46,670 nt of DNA from positions 1-46,670 of the IMG/VR virus record IMGVR_UViG_3300031972_002472; one strand, given 5' to 3'. A program made the position numbers and the translations under genes. A model generated the notes under the pieces. The model was not told the origin of the DNA and ran no database searches. It saw nothing but the letters and a program-made list of their open reading frames with translations. Source of the DNA: a virus. Positions 18,801 to 27,638 of this stretch are shown one piece after another (the stretch's first letter is position 1; each line of letters opens with the position of its first letter).

Positions 18801-19467
18801 TGGAGCTGATGGTTATGATGAGGATTTAGGTTTTAATGATAGTGGAGGGACTTTCAATAGTTGTCGTCTTACATTAATGGGTGCCGATGGTGTTGTCGCT
18901 CCCTGGTATAATGATAACTCAACTGAGTTATATCCATCTGATAATATTCAAACAATTGAATTTATTGCAAAAGATGGTGTGGATGATTTTGATAATGAGG
19001 TAATATTCCCTGCTAAATTGGTAATAATATCAGATAGTGTATCAAAAACTACATTTAAAATAAAAAGTTTAGTAGTTGTAGAGGAAATAAATATTGAGGC
19101 TCAATTACTAAATATAGAGAATTTTAAAAATACACAATATTTTGATGACCCTATGTATCTACTTGAATCATATAATTCACAAATATGGAATGGAGATACA
19201 GACGAAACAACTTTTCCGTTGGAAAGTTCAATCGGACAGATATTTATAAGTGATAATCAGGACAATGATTTAAAACAAAGTTGTAAATTAGAATTAAATA
19301 CTGGTGAGTTAACTGGAAAATCTATCGATGATTCTAGTGGTGAGATAAATAAAGGTTTATTAATTGGAGATTATAGAATTAAAAAGAATCAAAAAAATAG
19401 AAGTATGATAAAAAATTCACAAATAAAACTTCCAAAGAAAACTGGAAATAAAAATGGAGCATTGTAA
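15802..19467 (+). CDS. Large baseplate/tail protein, paralogue of the preceding C-terminal region
   Basis: The 1221 aa product shares order and motifs with the C-terminal part of the 2140 aa protein. A PKD-like beta domain sits near 460-540 (KVCVVHWNDID, TFNHNYTTPGIKKIKIFVF). It is followed by PVIGGVSKDSKYLKSI, MDLEQVRYFNTGSYNMNKLL, LPFPIYFDQFNV, GRPDIGNQI and the tail GEINKGLLIGDYRIKK. The paralogue has GGYSEQSIYYKSL, KYYDTPKSIWELLGF, LPFPRYFQEFDI, GRPDIAEV and KGFVISDYK. A beta-sandwich region near 1020-1100 could be carbohydrate-binding. The two genes overlap at TAATG. A shared wedge or fibre-network role after duplication is inferred. No intein is present. Confidence 0.75.
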   Translation: MAKIQQFKNKPTPYSYGQYYYDNDDMDTFQPIEESDSVLKPIDKYSDKSLHSSVTADSTRDYIVQNQLRNVGVSGIKINDLQVRENSTSDEHIDCDFRGFICDRKTFDCFDNNNDIRAYRTIEDFFIGGGEGSSETDDGIETARWFRLQPGNISNNDHPKFDFLRDKYIVKNLSPDITENLQIQSGDYLDDSEIGLKVGLDNFISSSVDNWDTSIATNTFSAFQPKDDILIPEERLTSIFQEDGKTGSEENYIQIVTWLKSNKSGRSRRRRFYVLKLRPRDFINTSTSPASPGELSGEPIVVNSDDTSLFVREGHPDKSNDECDKPAWYISNLSVTVTVSQGVAADDFNNLDQEIIGKMQGRNPIKENNFDVDFMSVNIFQEPFTSAISNNYLWRKNFTPFSQVTINNRLDKNLQGFKTNDLDRQICSSPTFVNLRVDVAEYKQAAEDNSVFIEKGFAENISPHYKVCVVHWNDIDDEFTSVQNVFDKKPTDINEITAAQDNNTFIFKDYSETFNHNYTTPGIKKIKIFVFNYIPYKNDSWDNSYLNSQIPPFNKIEPLRYKLLTSRIYLDIPISEFEDFGELGAKDYRTLPWPYTTPVIGGVSKDSKYLKSIDDILGGGKIGDADIIDERLLQNAKENDELGQNIEQMDLEQVRYFNTGSYNMNKLLGLSEENLIVPYPNPTYLEEDYLKNLPFPIYFDQFNVSGDNFLNDTDVEIWMNEYGRPDIGNQITAYTNQIQAFDEASGDEEQLLGQIYLRHQQNNFDSDYWWVHYWAGELGGALPWNEAGGDSPATYWGLEFNDDGTVATEQESDRNTYQDLGLNDYTEITPQNTCNYYFKHLVNDVTQVVPVFNEEIQWGAGGSYYSGFNCITPKENLLYPYPFLNYMGLFSSETFLIQESVDLDNNYFDQDEYTEIYWTEDAEMTYTDSITNWDVYNEGHQNCQHDGEPDPNDFMVVNSEDGGSVSFIKTRNCYTTLRLSSKEALIQPNKTYKIEYKLENGADGYDEDLGFNDSGGTFNSCRLTLMGADGVVAPWYNDNSTELYPSDNIQTIEFIAKDGVDDFDNEVIFPAKLVIISDSVSKTTFKIKSLVVVEEINIEAQLLNIENFKNTQYFDDPMYLLESYNSQIWNGDTDETTFPLESSIGQIFISDNQDNDLKQSCKLELNTGELTGKSIDDSSGEINKGLLIGDYRIKKNQKNRSMIKNSQIKLPKKTGNKNGAL

Positions 19468-22400
19468 TGCCAGATTTTGAATTTGAATTTAATCAACAAG
19501 ATAAAGAATTGGTTGTTACTCAAGATGATGCATTTCTTACTGAAGAACATTACATTAGACTAACTGTTTACCCAACAGAGGCTATTAACACTATTGTTGA
19601 TTTACCAAATAGTGATAATGGTATAGATGGAAAAGCTATTTTCTTTGCTACATTAAAAACTTCAGCATATGAAGTAAACATATCACCATTTACAGATAAT
19701 CAAGAAAATTTAATTGATACAATTGTTATTGGTGATTATTATCCAGGTAATAACACAAGTAATCCATATCAAAATGATTTCAAAATATATAAAAATCCTG
19801 ATGAAACTGTTTATTTAAAACCAAATGAAATATTTAACAAATTTGAATTACCACAAGGTAATTATAGAATCCAAATTGATTTTTTAAAACAAGAAGAATA
19901 TCTATTACCATTTGTAATTAAACAAATTTCAACTTCAAGAAAAGAAGTTAGATTAAAAGTATTAGATACCTCTATTACAAATGACTCACCACTTGCGGGC
20001 CCGAATCTACAAACACCACTTATTGATTCATTAATAAATGAATTTACTGACAATACGGGTGTTTACCAATTCAAACATGTATTAAATATTGGAACTGGTG
20101 ACCACATTCCAATAATGAATTATCAATTTGATGCATTGACGGATGGTAAAGATAATCAATCCTTAATATTAAAACTTTATAATGCAATACCAACTACAAT
20201 TTCAACTACATCACCAGTCACTATTGAGAGGGAAGTTTTAACCACACAAACTCAAGACATATTTTATTTTTCTGAAGTACCTGATGTTTTCTTCGGCGAT
20301 GGATTAGAATCAGACGCACAAGAGAATTGGATTAATCCTGATGGTAATGATGTAGAATTTCAAAATTATAATGATTTAACTGGTTCTATTGATAGTGGTG
20401 TTATTGAAACTTTAATATCATCTAGTGGATACAATTATCCAAATCTAAATACAGACTTTAGGTTTTTTGAAAATCACACATTCTTTGGTTCGGCTAAAAA
20501 GAAATTAGAAAATTTTAAAACAAAAGTAGAAACCATTCAAGGATATTATTCAGATATATCAAGTTCATTGTCAGCTAATGGGGGAGCTATAGTTGGTGAC
20601 TCAACTTTCTTAGTTCAGAAAAGAACAGATTTATTTAAAAAAATAAATGATGAAATAAAAGGGTTTACACCTTATGAAAGATTTTTATATTATGATGGGC
20701 AGAGTGAATCAACTGCTTCAGCTCCTGGTTTGGGTAAAAATTATACTGATTCAACACCAGTTAACTTACTAAGTGATGAAGGTACACAATTAAATGCATT
20801 TGATGGTTTTGATGTTGTGTATAAACACACAACAACGAATATGGGTGATGACACAAGAGTAGATGTATTTAATGGTAAAAATTTAATTCAAAACAAACCA
20901 TTGTTTAATTATAGTGGTTCTATTTATTTATCATTTTTATTAAAAGGTGATGAATTTATTACTAGCTCAAAGGGTGGTGAATTTGGTGGTCCTGGTTTAA
21001 GATGGGATAATGTTCAAAGCAATATGACCCACAATGGATTACCTGTTCAATTACCTAACGATTCTCTTCACCAAAAACTTATACAAAATCCAGCTATAAC
21101 TGGAAGTGAATATAGAAGATTTATTTATGAAGCATCAATGTCATATTGGGCACCAACCAATGTAGCCAATGGTGATGGTGTTCCTATTGATTTTGATATT
21201 GGAAAAATAACAAATTTTGCTAACGGTTCAACACACTATACAATTTTAAGTAACAATCCAAAAACAGGTTCTAATCCGATAAAAGATTCAACTGGTAAAT
21301 ATCCTACAACAGTCATAACACAATCTGGTATTCGATTTACCGGCTCGTGTATGCCAGCTGGTGACCCATTTTTTGTAAGATGGGCTAATGTTGGTAGTGG
21401 AAAAACAACATCATCTTTTATAACTAATGTAAATGTAACTTTAAACAATCCAAATAATGTTTTACCATTTGATACTGTGTATAAAACAACTTCAAATGAT
21501 TTTACCACTTGGTATAATGCATTATTAACAAAAGCAGAAAATTTTGATATTGATAATATCCATTCATTTGAAAACAATTTACCTCTTTATATACAAAATA
21601 GTTCTGAATATAATGATATGAAAGATTTTCTTGCACTACAAGGTGAACAATATGATTTAATTAGAAATCACATTGATTCAATGGGAACAATCCACAAAAG
21701 AGGATATAAGAAAACAAATTCACCACCTGATAACACATTACCAATGTTATTATCCAATATGGGTTGGGAAGCTATAAATCCATTTAGTGGTAATTTAACA
21801 GATACATTGGGACAATATTTAACTGGTGTAACTTCAATTGATGATATTAAAAATCAAACTTGGAGAAAAACTCTAAATAATTTATTATACATATACAAAT
21901 CAAAAGGAACAAAAAATTCAGTAAGAGCATTGTTGAACACTTATGGTTATCCACCTGATGTTTTAGAATTTCAAGAATTTGGTGGTTCAACGGAGGAGTC
22001 AAACCCAAGAATTTTTGTAAATACTCCACCATCGGGTAGTGGTATTGATTTATCTTTAGATACTTCAACTGGAAGTTTTTCCTTTACTTCAAAAAAAGAA
22101 AAACTTTTTAATTATAACTTTTCTTCAGTTAACAAAAGAATTTTAAATTTAGATTGGTGGATGGATAGTGCGAATATAAATACATTTGAATTTATTTATA
22201 AACACAATAATACTACCAATACACAAACAATTCTAAAATCAAGTGGTAGTGGTGCTCAAACATTATGGGATTTAAGATTAATCCCAAGTTCTGATGGAGT
22301 TAGTTCATCATTTGAATTTAGATTAAGTAATTCTCTTACAGGTTCTCTCGCTATAGCATCAAACGCAGTATCAATGTCAACTAACTATTCAAATATGTCA

Positions 22401-24290
22401 GATGGTCAATTGTGGAATGTAATGTTACAAAGAATGACAAGTAGTACTTCAACTAATATTACAAATGAATATAGATTACATAGTTCACTTCAAGAAGGTA
22501 AAAAAATAAAAACTTATAACTATGTAACAATGTCATTATCAGGCAGTGGAACGGCGGGTGATAAAAACGCTTTGGCTAATAAAAATTGGATGTCAAGTGG
22601 TTCAAAACATGCATTATCATCATCTAATTTATTTGTTGGTGAGATATTTAGTGGTTCACTATCAGAAATAAGAGGGTGGTCTACAGCATTAAGTACATCT
22701 AAATTTAGACAACATACACTTAATAAATTTTCTACTGTTGGTAATACAATTAATTCACATAAAAATGATTTAGTTTATCATTTTAAATTAAATGAAAATT
22801 ATACAAGTGCTTCAATATCAAGTTCAACACAAACAATGAATATTGTAGATGCAGCACCGACAACTACTTATTTAGATTATACTTTTACAAAAGCTGGAAG
22901 TACATTTAATACGGGAAGTGTATATGGATTTGATTTAATCGAAGTTACAAAATTAACTTTACAAGATAATGTTTCTAAAGCAAATGACAATAATATTTTA
23001 ATAAATCCTAAAAGAAATGTTGTTGGAGATTTAAGTCCTATCCAATCAGCTGTAAAACTATTAACACGAGAAAATAGTAAACCATTATTTAAAACATCTG
23101 AAAAATTAGAATTATATCGTTCACCACAAACATTTGTTGACAATTTTATTATAGATAATTTAAGTGGATTTAATTTAGAAACTCTATATGGAAATCCAAG
23201 AAACTATTACTCTCATTCATATAATGAGTTTGATACATTTAGAGATGAATTTTTTGAAGCACATCCAATATCTGTTGATACAAATAAATTTATAAGAGCT
23301 CATGAGAATATGTTTAATTCTTCTATTGTGGAAGGAATAAAGACAGTAGTTCCAGCTCGTTCAACATTTAGTGATAAAAATTCTAACTTTGGTGTTGAGA
23401 TAAAACCAACTATTTTAGAAAAACAAAAGTATGAAAATGAAGAACATAGTGTTGAAGCAAATCCAAATACTCGTAGTGGTAGTGTTAATCCAGTAGTTAG
23501 TTCCCCAACATCAGAATACATAAGACCAAAATCAGGTTCAGCTAGTGTTAATGTTACAAATACATCAACATATGAACAACCAAAAAGTGGTTCTATAAGT
23601 GCTAATGTTACAAACACAACAACTTATGAAAGACCAAAATCAGGTTCAATAACAACAACACCATCATTAACGGATTCATCAGTTCCAACTTCAAAAGATG
23701 GAACAATTGATTACGCTTCAACAGCAAATGAATCTTTTGTAGATATTCATAAAAATTGGGGAACAAGTTCAGCTGATGTTCAATTTATAAATTATTTTGA
23801 AAGTGGTTCAGAAGCAACATTTAATACTTATCATATTGATACGAGAGTTATATTTCATGCTGTTGGGGATACTGAGTATTATTCAGCCTCATTTGGAAAA
23901 GCAAGTGACTTTGGTAATTCATCAAGATTTTATAACAGATTATATTTAACGGATAATGTGAATGGTTCAGTGACTTATGATAGTAAAAAGTTTGCAACAG
24001 GTGCAGGAATTGTAACTGGAAGAATGATGGGTAAAACGAGATATTTTTCTACTGGTTCTGATGGGAATATTATTTTTCCAAGAAATCATGTAAGTCGATA
24101 TGTAGACCATTATATAACTAATATGAATAATGGAACAAAAAATAAAAATCCAGGTCAATTAAATGTACAATATGAAGATTATTCTACAGCTTCATTCTAC
24201 AGAGTAAAAGTAACTGGTGGTGAAAATGAGTTAAAAGTTGGTAGTGGTAATCCAACAATAGATAATAATAATAAAATAATTTATGGTTAA
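19467..24290 (+). CDS. Giant tail protein with tail-protein-I-like and LamG-like domains
   Basis: The 1607 aa product begins with a beta-rich region of about 150 residues. A central helical segment at about 798-840 (TWRKTLNNLLYIYKSKGTKN, then ALLNTYGYP) resembles the motif of P2 gpI/wedge gp7-type proteins that join tail fibres to the baseplate. A LamG-like jelly-roll follows at about 880-1090 (LDWWMDSANINTFEFIY, LWNVMLQRM, LFVGEIFSGSLSEIRGWSTA). Near the C-terminus, 18-residue Ser/Thr-rich repeats occur, then a final beta domain. It closes the first baseplate operon and is followed by a gap with the second promoter-like motif. The wedge/fibre adaptor role is inferred. Confidence 0.7.
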   Translation: MPDFEFEFNQQDKELVVTQDDAFLTEEHYIRLTVYPTEAINTIVDLPNSDNGIDGKAIFFATLKTSAYEVNISPFTDNQENLIDTIVIGDYYPGNNTSNPYQNDFKIYKNPDETVYLKPNEIFNKFELPQGNYRIQIDFLKQEEYLLPFVIKQISTSRKEVRLKVLDTSITNDSPLAGPNLQTPLIDSLINEFTDNTGVYQFKHVLNIGTGDHIPIMNYQFDALTDGKDNQSLILKLYNAIPTTISTTSPVTIEREVLTTQTQDIFYFSEVPDVFFGDGLESDAQENWINPDGNDVEFQNYNDLTGSIDSGVIETLISSSGYNYPNLNTDFRFFENHTFFGSAKKKLENFKTKVETIQGYYSDISSSLSANGGAIVGDSTFLVQKRTDLFKKINDEIKGFTPYERFLYYDGQSESTASAPGLGKNYTDSTPVNLLSDEGTQLNAFDGFDVVYKHTTTNMGDDTRVDVFNGKNLIQNKPLFNYSGSIYLSFLLKGDEFITSSKGGEFGGPGLRWDNVQSNMTHNGLPVQLPNDSLHQKLIQNPAITGSEYRRFIYEASMSYWAPTNVANGDGVPIDFDIGKITNFANGSTHYTILSNNPKTGSNPIKDSTGKYPTTVITQSGIRFTGSCMPAGDPFFVRWANVGSGKTTSSFITNVNVTLNNPNNVLPFDTVYKTTSNDFTTWYNALLTKAENFDIDNIHSFENNLPLYIQNSSEYNDMKDFLALQGEQYDLIRNHIDSMGTIHKRGYKKTNSPPDNTLPMLLSNMGWEAINPFSGNLTDTLGQYLTGVTSIDDIKNQTWRKTLNNLLYIYKSKGTKNSVRALLNTYGYPPDVLEFQEFGGSTEESNPRIFVNTPPSGSGIDLSLDTSTGSFSFTSKKEKLFNYNFSSVNKRILNLDWWMDSANINTFEFIYKHNNTTNTQTILKSSGSGAQTLWDLRLIPSSDGVSSSFEFRLSNSLTGSLAIASNAVSMSTNYSNMSDGQLWNVMLQRMTSSTSTNITNEYRLHSSLQEGKKIKTYNYVTMSLSGSGTAGDKNALANKNWMSSGSKHALSSSNLFVGEIFSGSLSEIRGWSTALSTSKFRQHTLNKFSTVGNTINSHKNDLVYHFKLNENYTSASISSSTQTMNIVDAAPTTTYLDYTFTKAGSTFNTGSVYGFDLIEVTKLTLQDNVSKANDNNILINPKRNVVGDLSPIQSAVKLLTRENSKPLFKTSEKLELYRSPQTFVDNFIIDNLSGFNLETLYGNPRNYYSHSYNEFDTFRDEFFEAHPISVDTNKFIRAHENMFNSSIVEGIKTVVPARSTFSDKNSNFGVEIKPTILEKQKYENEEHSVEANPNTRSGSVNPVVSSPTSEYIRPKSGSASVNVTNTSTYEQPKSGSISANVTNTTTYERPKSGSITTTPSLTDSSVPTSKDGTIDYASTANESFVDIHKNWGTSSADVQFINYFESGSEATFNTYHIDTRVIFHAVGDTEYYSASFGKASDFGNSSRFYNRLYLTDNVNGSVTYDSKKFATGAGIVTGRMMGKTRYFSTGSDGNIIFPRNHVSRYVDHYITNMNNGTKNKNPGQLNVQYEDYSTASFYRVKVTGGENELKVGSGNPTIDNNNKIIYG
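23523..23654 (+). repeat. 18-residue tandem repeats in the 1607 aa tail protein
   Basis: Two 54-base units (23523-23576 and 23577-23630) encode RPKSGSASVNVTNTSTYE and QPKSGSISANVTNTTTYE, followed by a partial third unit starting RPKSGSIT at 23631. A degenerate earlier unit (RSGSVNPVVSSPTSEY) may precede them. The repeats look like an extended Ser/Thr linker between globular domains. Confidence 0.85.
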
Positions 24291-24321
24291 TTTAAATTCG
24301 AGTATTTTTTCATTTTATTTA

Positions 24322-24335
24322 TATTTATATATGAA
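24322..24335 (+). promoter_or_regulatory. Putative late promoter motif TATTTATATATGAA, copy 2
   Basis: This is an exact copy of the motif at 1171, in the 74-base gap between the 1607 aa gene and the 232 aa gene, 29 bases before the ATG. The context is AT-rich with a T-run at 24304-24310, which might be the tail of a weak terminator, although I see no convincing GC-rich stem. Confidence 0.6.
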
Positions 24336-24364
24336 TTAAAGTATTTCGAAATTAGGAGATAAAA

Positions 24365-25063
24365 ATGGGATATTTAGATAACGGTTCAATTACGGTTGAT
24401 GCAGTATTGACAAAAAAAGGTAGAGAAATTTTAAAGAATGGTGGTAATTTAAATATTACTTCATTTACACTTTCTGATACAGGTGTGGATTATACTTTAT
24501 GGAATCCAGACCATCCAAGTGGTTCAGCATTTTATGGTGAAGGTATTGAAAAATTACCAATGTTAGAAGCTAGTGTTCATAGTGAATATAATCTGAGAAA
24601 TAGATTAATATCATTAAATCAAAACACAACATCAGTTCCTGCAATTCAATTAGGTAATTTGGACAGTGCTGATGGAACTATTTTAACACTTAAAGAAGGT
24701 AAACAAACTGCTAGGATTTCTGTTGATTTAGTTGGTTACACATCTACTGGTAATGTGACACTTGGTGGATTTCAATACTACTTTGTTATTCAAGACCCAG
24801 CACTTATCTCTACAAATTCTTCACTTATGAGTAATTTAAGTGGAACAAGTAGACAATTTTTACAAGAACAAGACATCCCATTTGCTCAACAATATGGATT
24901 TAATGGTAACGCATTTGATTTAAGTGCAATTCAACAAGACACTGCAGGGAAAGAAACAAATGTTTATGTAGTGCACATTGAAACTGGAGCTTATAATTCA
25001 TTTAGAGTAATAAACAATGTTACTAAAAATGTAACAGCAATAAGAACAACATCCATTGGGTAA
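24365..25063 (+). CDS. Predicted virion structural protein
   Basis: The 232 aa product starts MGYLDNGSITVDAVLTKKGR, then NITSFTLSDTGVDYTLWNPD, and later has beta strands such as VTLGGFQYYFVIQDP. The opening pattern (YLDNGSITVDAVLTKKGRE) is, from memory, common to a family of T4-like structural proteins of marine phages whose function I cannot state. It has an AGGAGAT site and heads a three-gene unit behind the second promoter-like motif. A capsid decoration, neck or tail role is possible. Confidence 0.6.
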   Translation: MGYLDNGSITVDAVLTKKGREILKNGGNLNITSFTLSDTGVDYTLWNPDHPSGSAFYGEGIEKLPMLEASVHSEYNLRNRLISLNQNTTSVPAIQLGNLDSADGTILTLKEGKQTARISVDLVGYTSTGNVTLGGFQYYFVIQDPALISTNSSLMSNLSGTSRQFLQEQDIPFAQQYGFNGNAFDLSAIQQDTAGKETNVYVVHIETGAYNSFRVINNVTKNVTAIRTTSIG

Positions 25064-25084
25064 AATAAATTAGGAGATATATAA

Positions 25085-26185
25085 ATGGCTATAGCTGGAG
25101 GAAATATAAGTTTAGATTCAACGGAGGGTATGGATAAAATAACCCAAACGGAAAAAGTAACAAGTCCATATTTTTCAAATGGTGCCGCAGTTTTAGCAGC
25201 TGCTAATGTGGTTTCAACATCATTATCAGATACAAATGAAACTTACTTTTTTGGTATATCAAATTCCACAACACCAACTGTTGAAGAGTTCAATGTTGCG
25301 TTTGGTAGTACAGGTGGTCTTGGTTCAGATGATGATGCTAATGCAATTAAAGCTCCAACTGAAGCTATTTATAAACAATATGCTAATTTACTTTTAGCAC
25401 CTACAGAAGTAACTGGTGGATTTTTTATTTCGTCCCCAGCAACAACAAGTGCTGTTGCTAGTGGAAAAGATACTGAAATATTTGTTCTTTCTGCTAGACG
25501 TTCAAATATGAAAGATAGAATTAATAAAGGAACTTGGCAAATAGCATTAAGTGGTTCAACCTCTGCAACTGCTGGGGCTCCAGCATTATATTTAAAAGAT
25601 GATAGTAGTACAACAAATCCAACCGCTACACCTGTTGGTGATAGATATAATATTGTAAGTGCATCTTCTACCGGTGTTATCGCTGGTGCAGCTACAGTAA
25701 AAAACTTTGGTTTCTTTTATCCTGATATGGGAATTATGGTACTTAGTGCTAGAGAATTATCAGGTTCAATTCCAGGTAAACATTCTGAACTAAATGGTGT
25801 TGTAGCATTTGATTCAGCTTCTCAAAAAGGTTTTGGATACACTACAGCTGTAGATGCAAATAAAAAAACTGCTTTAAGATTTGTAAATTGTTTACAACCT
25901 ACTGGAGCTCAACTTGAATTTAGAGATGAAGAAGACCAAGTAAGTGCTCAATATTTCTGTAGAGTTAGAAGTGGTCAAATGAATTTTTCAAATAACCCAA
26001 CATTTATTTCAGGTTCATTAAATGAAGTAAGACAAAAAACAATGAAAGGTAATCCATCAGTATATATTACATCAGTTCAATTATATAATGCATCTGGTGA
26101 TATGGTAGCTGTAGGAAATCTTTCAACACCATTGAAGAAAAACTTTAGTTCAGAAGCTACAATAAAAGTTAAATTAACTTATTAA
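25085..26185 (+). CDS. Predicted virion structural protein
   Basis: The 366 aa product is beta-rich with Ser/Thr/Ala-rich surface loops and few charges. The C-terminus reads NPSVYITSVQLYNASGDMVA, then a Pro-Leu-Lys-Lys stretch and a final SEATIKVKLTY. The next gene ends in a similar way (WQPYITTINLYQRGDYDTPV, then FKIKLDI), so the pair probably share a C-terminal beta domain. An AGGAGATA site precedes the start. A virion role is inferred from composition and context. I do not recognise the family more precisely. Confidence 0.6.
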   Translation: MAIAGGNISLDSTEGMDKITQTEKVTSPYFSNGAAVLAAANVVSTSLSDTNETYFFGISNSTTPTVEEFNVAFGSTGGLGSDDDANAIKAPTEAIYKQYANLLLAPTEVTGGFFISSPATTSAVASGKDTEIFVLSARRSNMKDRINKGTWQIALSGSTSATAGAPALYLKDDSSTTNPTATPVGDRYNIVSASSTGVIAGAATVKNFGFFYPDMGIMVLSARELSGSIPGKHSELNGVVAFDSASQKGFGYTTAVDANKKTALRFVNCLQPTGAQLEFRDEEDQVSAQYFCRVRSGQMNFSNNPTFISGSLNEVRQKTMKGNPSVYITSVQLYNASGDMVAVGNLSTPLKKNFSSEATIKVKLTY

Positions 26186-26197
26186 TGATAGGTTGCT

Positions 26198-27088
26198 ATG
26201 CATGTATTTGGAGAGATTGATAAATCATCAACTATAATTGAAAATAATATTGTAAATTATACTCAAAACCTTACTACATCATCTCTTGGTGTTCAATCAA
26301 AAAAAATAACTTCTGGTTCAATAAACACCAACTATTGGGACTCACTAAATGTAATGTTTTATACAAGTGGTTCTCCTAAATATGAGGGTGAAACAAAATT
26401 TACAGCTCCATCAAGTAATATGTCAATAAAACCAACGAATGGTGAACAATTTCTAACTAAATATCACGGATACCCAAATAGTTCTTTAATCATAATTCCA
26501 TCTCAGTATTATGGTGAAAAAATAAAAGAGGGTAGTTTTAAATTCACAGATATTTCAGGTTCTAATGCAGATAACAATAGTGTTAATCCAATAATTATAG
26601 ATGATGGTTTTGGTAATTTATATTCAACTAATGCACATCATTCACAAAGTATAACAAATGCTTCATCATCTGATAATTACGTTGGTAATATATTTTATGA
26701 TAAAGGTTTAGCAGTAATTACAGAAACGGGTTCTTGGAGTGGTAGTGTTAAATATTCTGATTTAGCTACAAACTATACATTAAAATTTGATTCACAACAC
26801 ACAATTACCACTCACGAATATAATGTTACTTTAATACCTCAAGATTTTAATTTAACAATGAATTATTCAATTAGAAATGTTTTGAGTGGAAGTACAGAAC
26901 CACTAACTTTAGGAACACCATATGTAGCATCAACTTTTTCAAGTAGTGCCTGGCAACCATATATTACAACAATTAATTTGTATCAGAGGGGTGATTATGA
27001 TACACCTGTAATTCAAGCTACTCTACCAAGACCAATTATAAAAAGTGATAAGATAAATACAAGATTTAAAATAAAATTAGACATTTAG
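26198..27088 (+). CDS. Predicted virion structural protein, C-terminally related to its neighbour
   Basis: The 296 aa product is Ser/Thr/Asn-rich and beta-rich. Its end follows the same P-x-IT-x-x-x-LY-x-x-GD pattern and KIKL-type final strand as the preceding 366 aa protein, which suggests a shared fold, perhaps an interface with the same partner. The ribosome binding site is weak (ATAGG, 11 bases ahead). The resolvase gene follows after seven bases, with its AGGAG site overlapping this stop codon, so structural and recombination genes share a transcript. Confidence 0.6.
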   Translation: MHVFGEIDKSSTIIENNIVNYTQNLTTSSLGVQSKKITSGSINTNYWDSLNVMFYTSGSPKYEGETKFTAPSSNMSIKPTNGEQFLTKYHGYPNSSLIIIPSQYYGEKIKEGSFKFTDISGSNADNNSVNPIIIDDGFGNLYSTNAHHSQSITNASSSDNYVGNIFYDKGLAVITETGSWSGSVKYSDLATNYTLKFDSQHTITTHEYNVTLIPQDFNLTMNYSIRNVLSGSTEPLTLGTPYVASTFSSSAWQPYITTINLYQRGDYDTPVIQATLPRPIIKSDKINTRFKIKLDI

Positions 27089-27095
27089 GAGACAA

Positions 27096-27605
27096 ATGGT
27101 TATATTAGGATTAGATGCATCAACGACTTGTGTCGGTTATGCATTCACACAAGATAAGAAGATTCTCGATATGGGATTCATCGACATCAAAAAAGAACAA
27201 ACACCCAAAGATAAAGTTGAAAAAGTGCTTGAAAAATTGAATGAAAGTTCGTATATTAATGATGTACTTGATATTAATATTGAAGATAGTTTATCAGGAT
27301 TTGCTGGTGGAAGAACTTCACAACAAGTTATTATCAAATTAGCTAAGTTTAATGCAATACTTTGTTTTATGTTAGAACACTTTGATTATAGAGTTAATAA
27401 CATAAATCCAATGACTGCTAGAAAACAAGTATTTGGAAAAGCTAGAGTCAAGGGAATAAAAGCAAAAGATTTAGTTAAAATGAAAATTGAAGAAATGTAC
27501 AATACCAAAAAATGGTGTAAAGAAACTGCACGGGGAAATTGGGATAAAAGGAATATCGATATGTACGATGGTTTAGTAATGTCACTTTATGAAAATAAAG
27601 CTTGA
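27096..27605 (+). CDS. ruvC: RuvC-like Holliday junction resolvase
   Basis: The 169 aa product has an RNase H-like fold with the RuvC arrangement: LGLDASTTCVGYA (Asp7), then IEDSLSGFAGGRTSQQ (Glu63), then NIDMYDGLVMSL (Asp155 and Asp158). These match the four acidic metal ligands of RuvC, spaced similarly to E. coli RuvC (7, 66, 138 and 141). It would cut branched DNA made by replication and recombination before packaging. T4 uses the unrelated gp49 endonuclease VII, so this is a functional replacement. An AGGAGA site precedes the ATG and overlaps the previous stop. Confidence 0.88.
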   Translation: MVILGLDASTTCVGYAFTQDKKILDMGFIDIKKEQTPKDKVEKVLEKLNESSYINDVLDINIEDSLSGFAGGRTSQQVIIKLAKFNAILCFMLEHFDYRVNNINPMTARKQVFGKARVKGIKAKDLVKMKIEEMYNTKKWCKETARGNWDKRNIDMYDGLVMSLYENKA

Positions 27606-27631
27606 CTTTAATACTAAATGTTTCGTATATT
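27602..27631 (+). promoter_or_regulatory. Candidate host-type promoter upstream of primase
   Basis: TTGACT (27602-27607) and TATATT (27626-27631) are separated by 18 bases, five of six matches to each sigma-70 consensus. The predicted transcription start would fall at about the ATG of the primase (27639), and no Shine-Dalgarno site is visible before that ATG. A leaderless or nearly leaderless message is therefore possible. Such matches are frequent in AT-rich DNA. Confidence 0.45.
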
Positions 27632-27638
27632 GTCTTAG

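Noticed and set aside
24291-24310. Possible terminator after the 1607 aa gene
   Set aside because: Only the short palindrome AATTTAAATT and a T-run are present. No stable GC-containing stem could be drawn.
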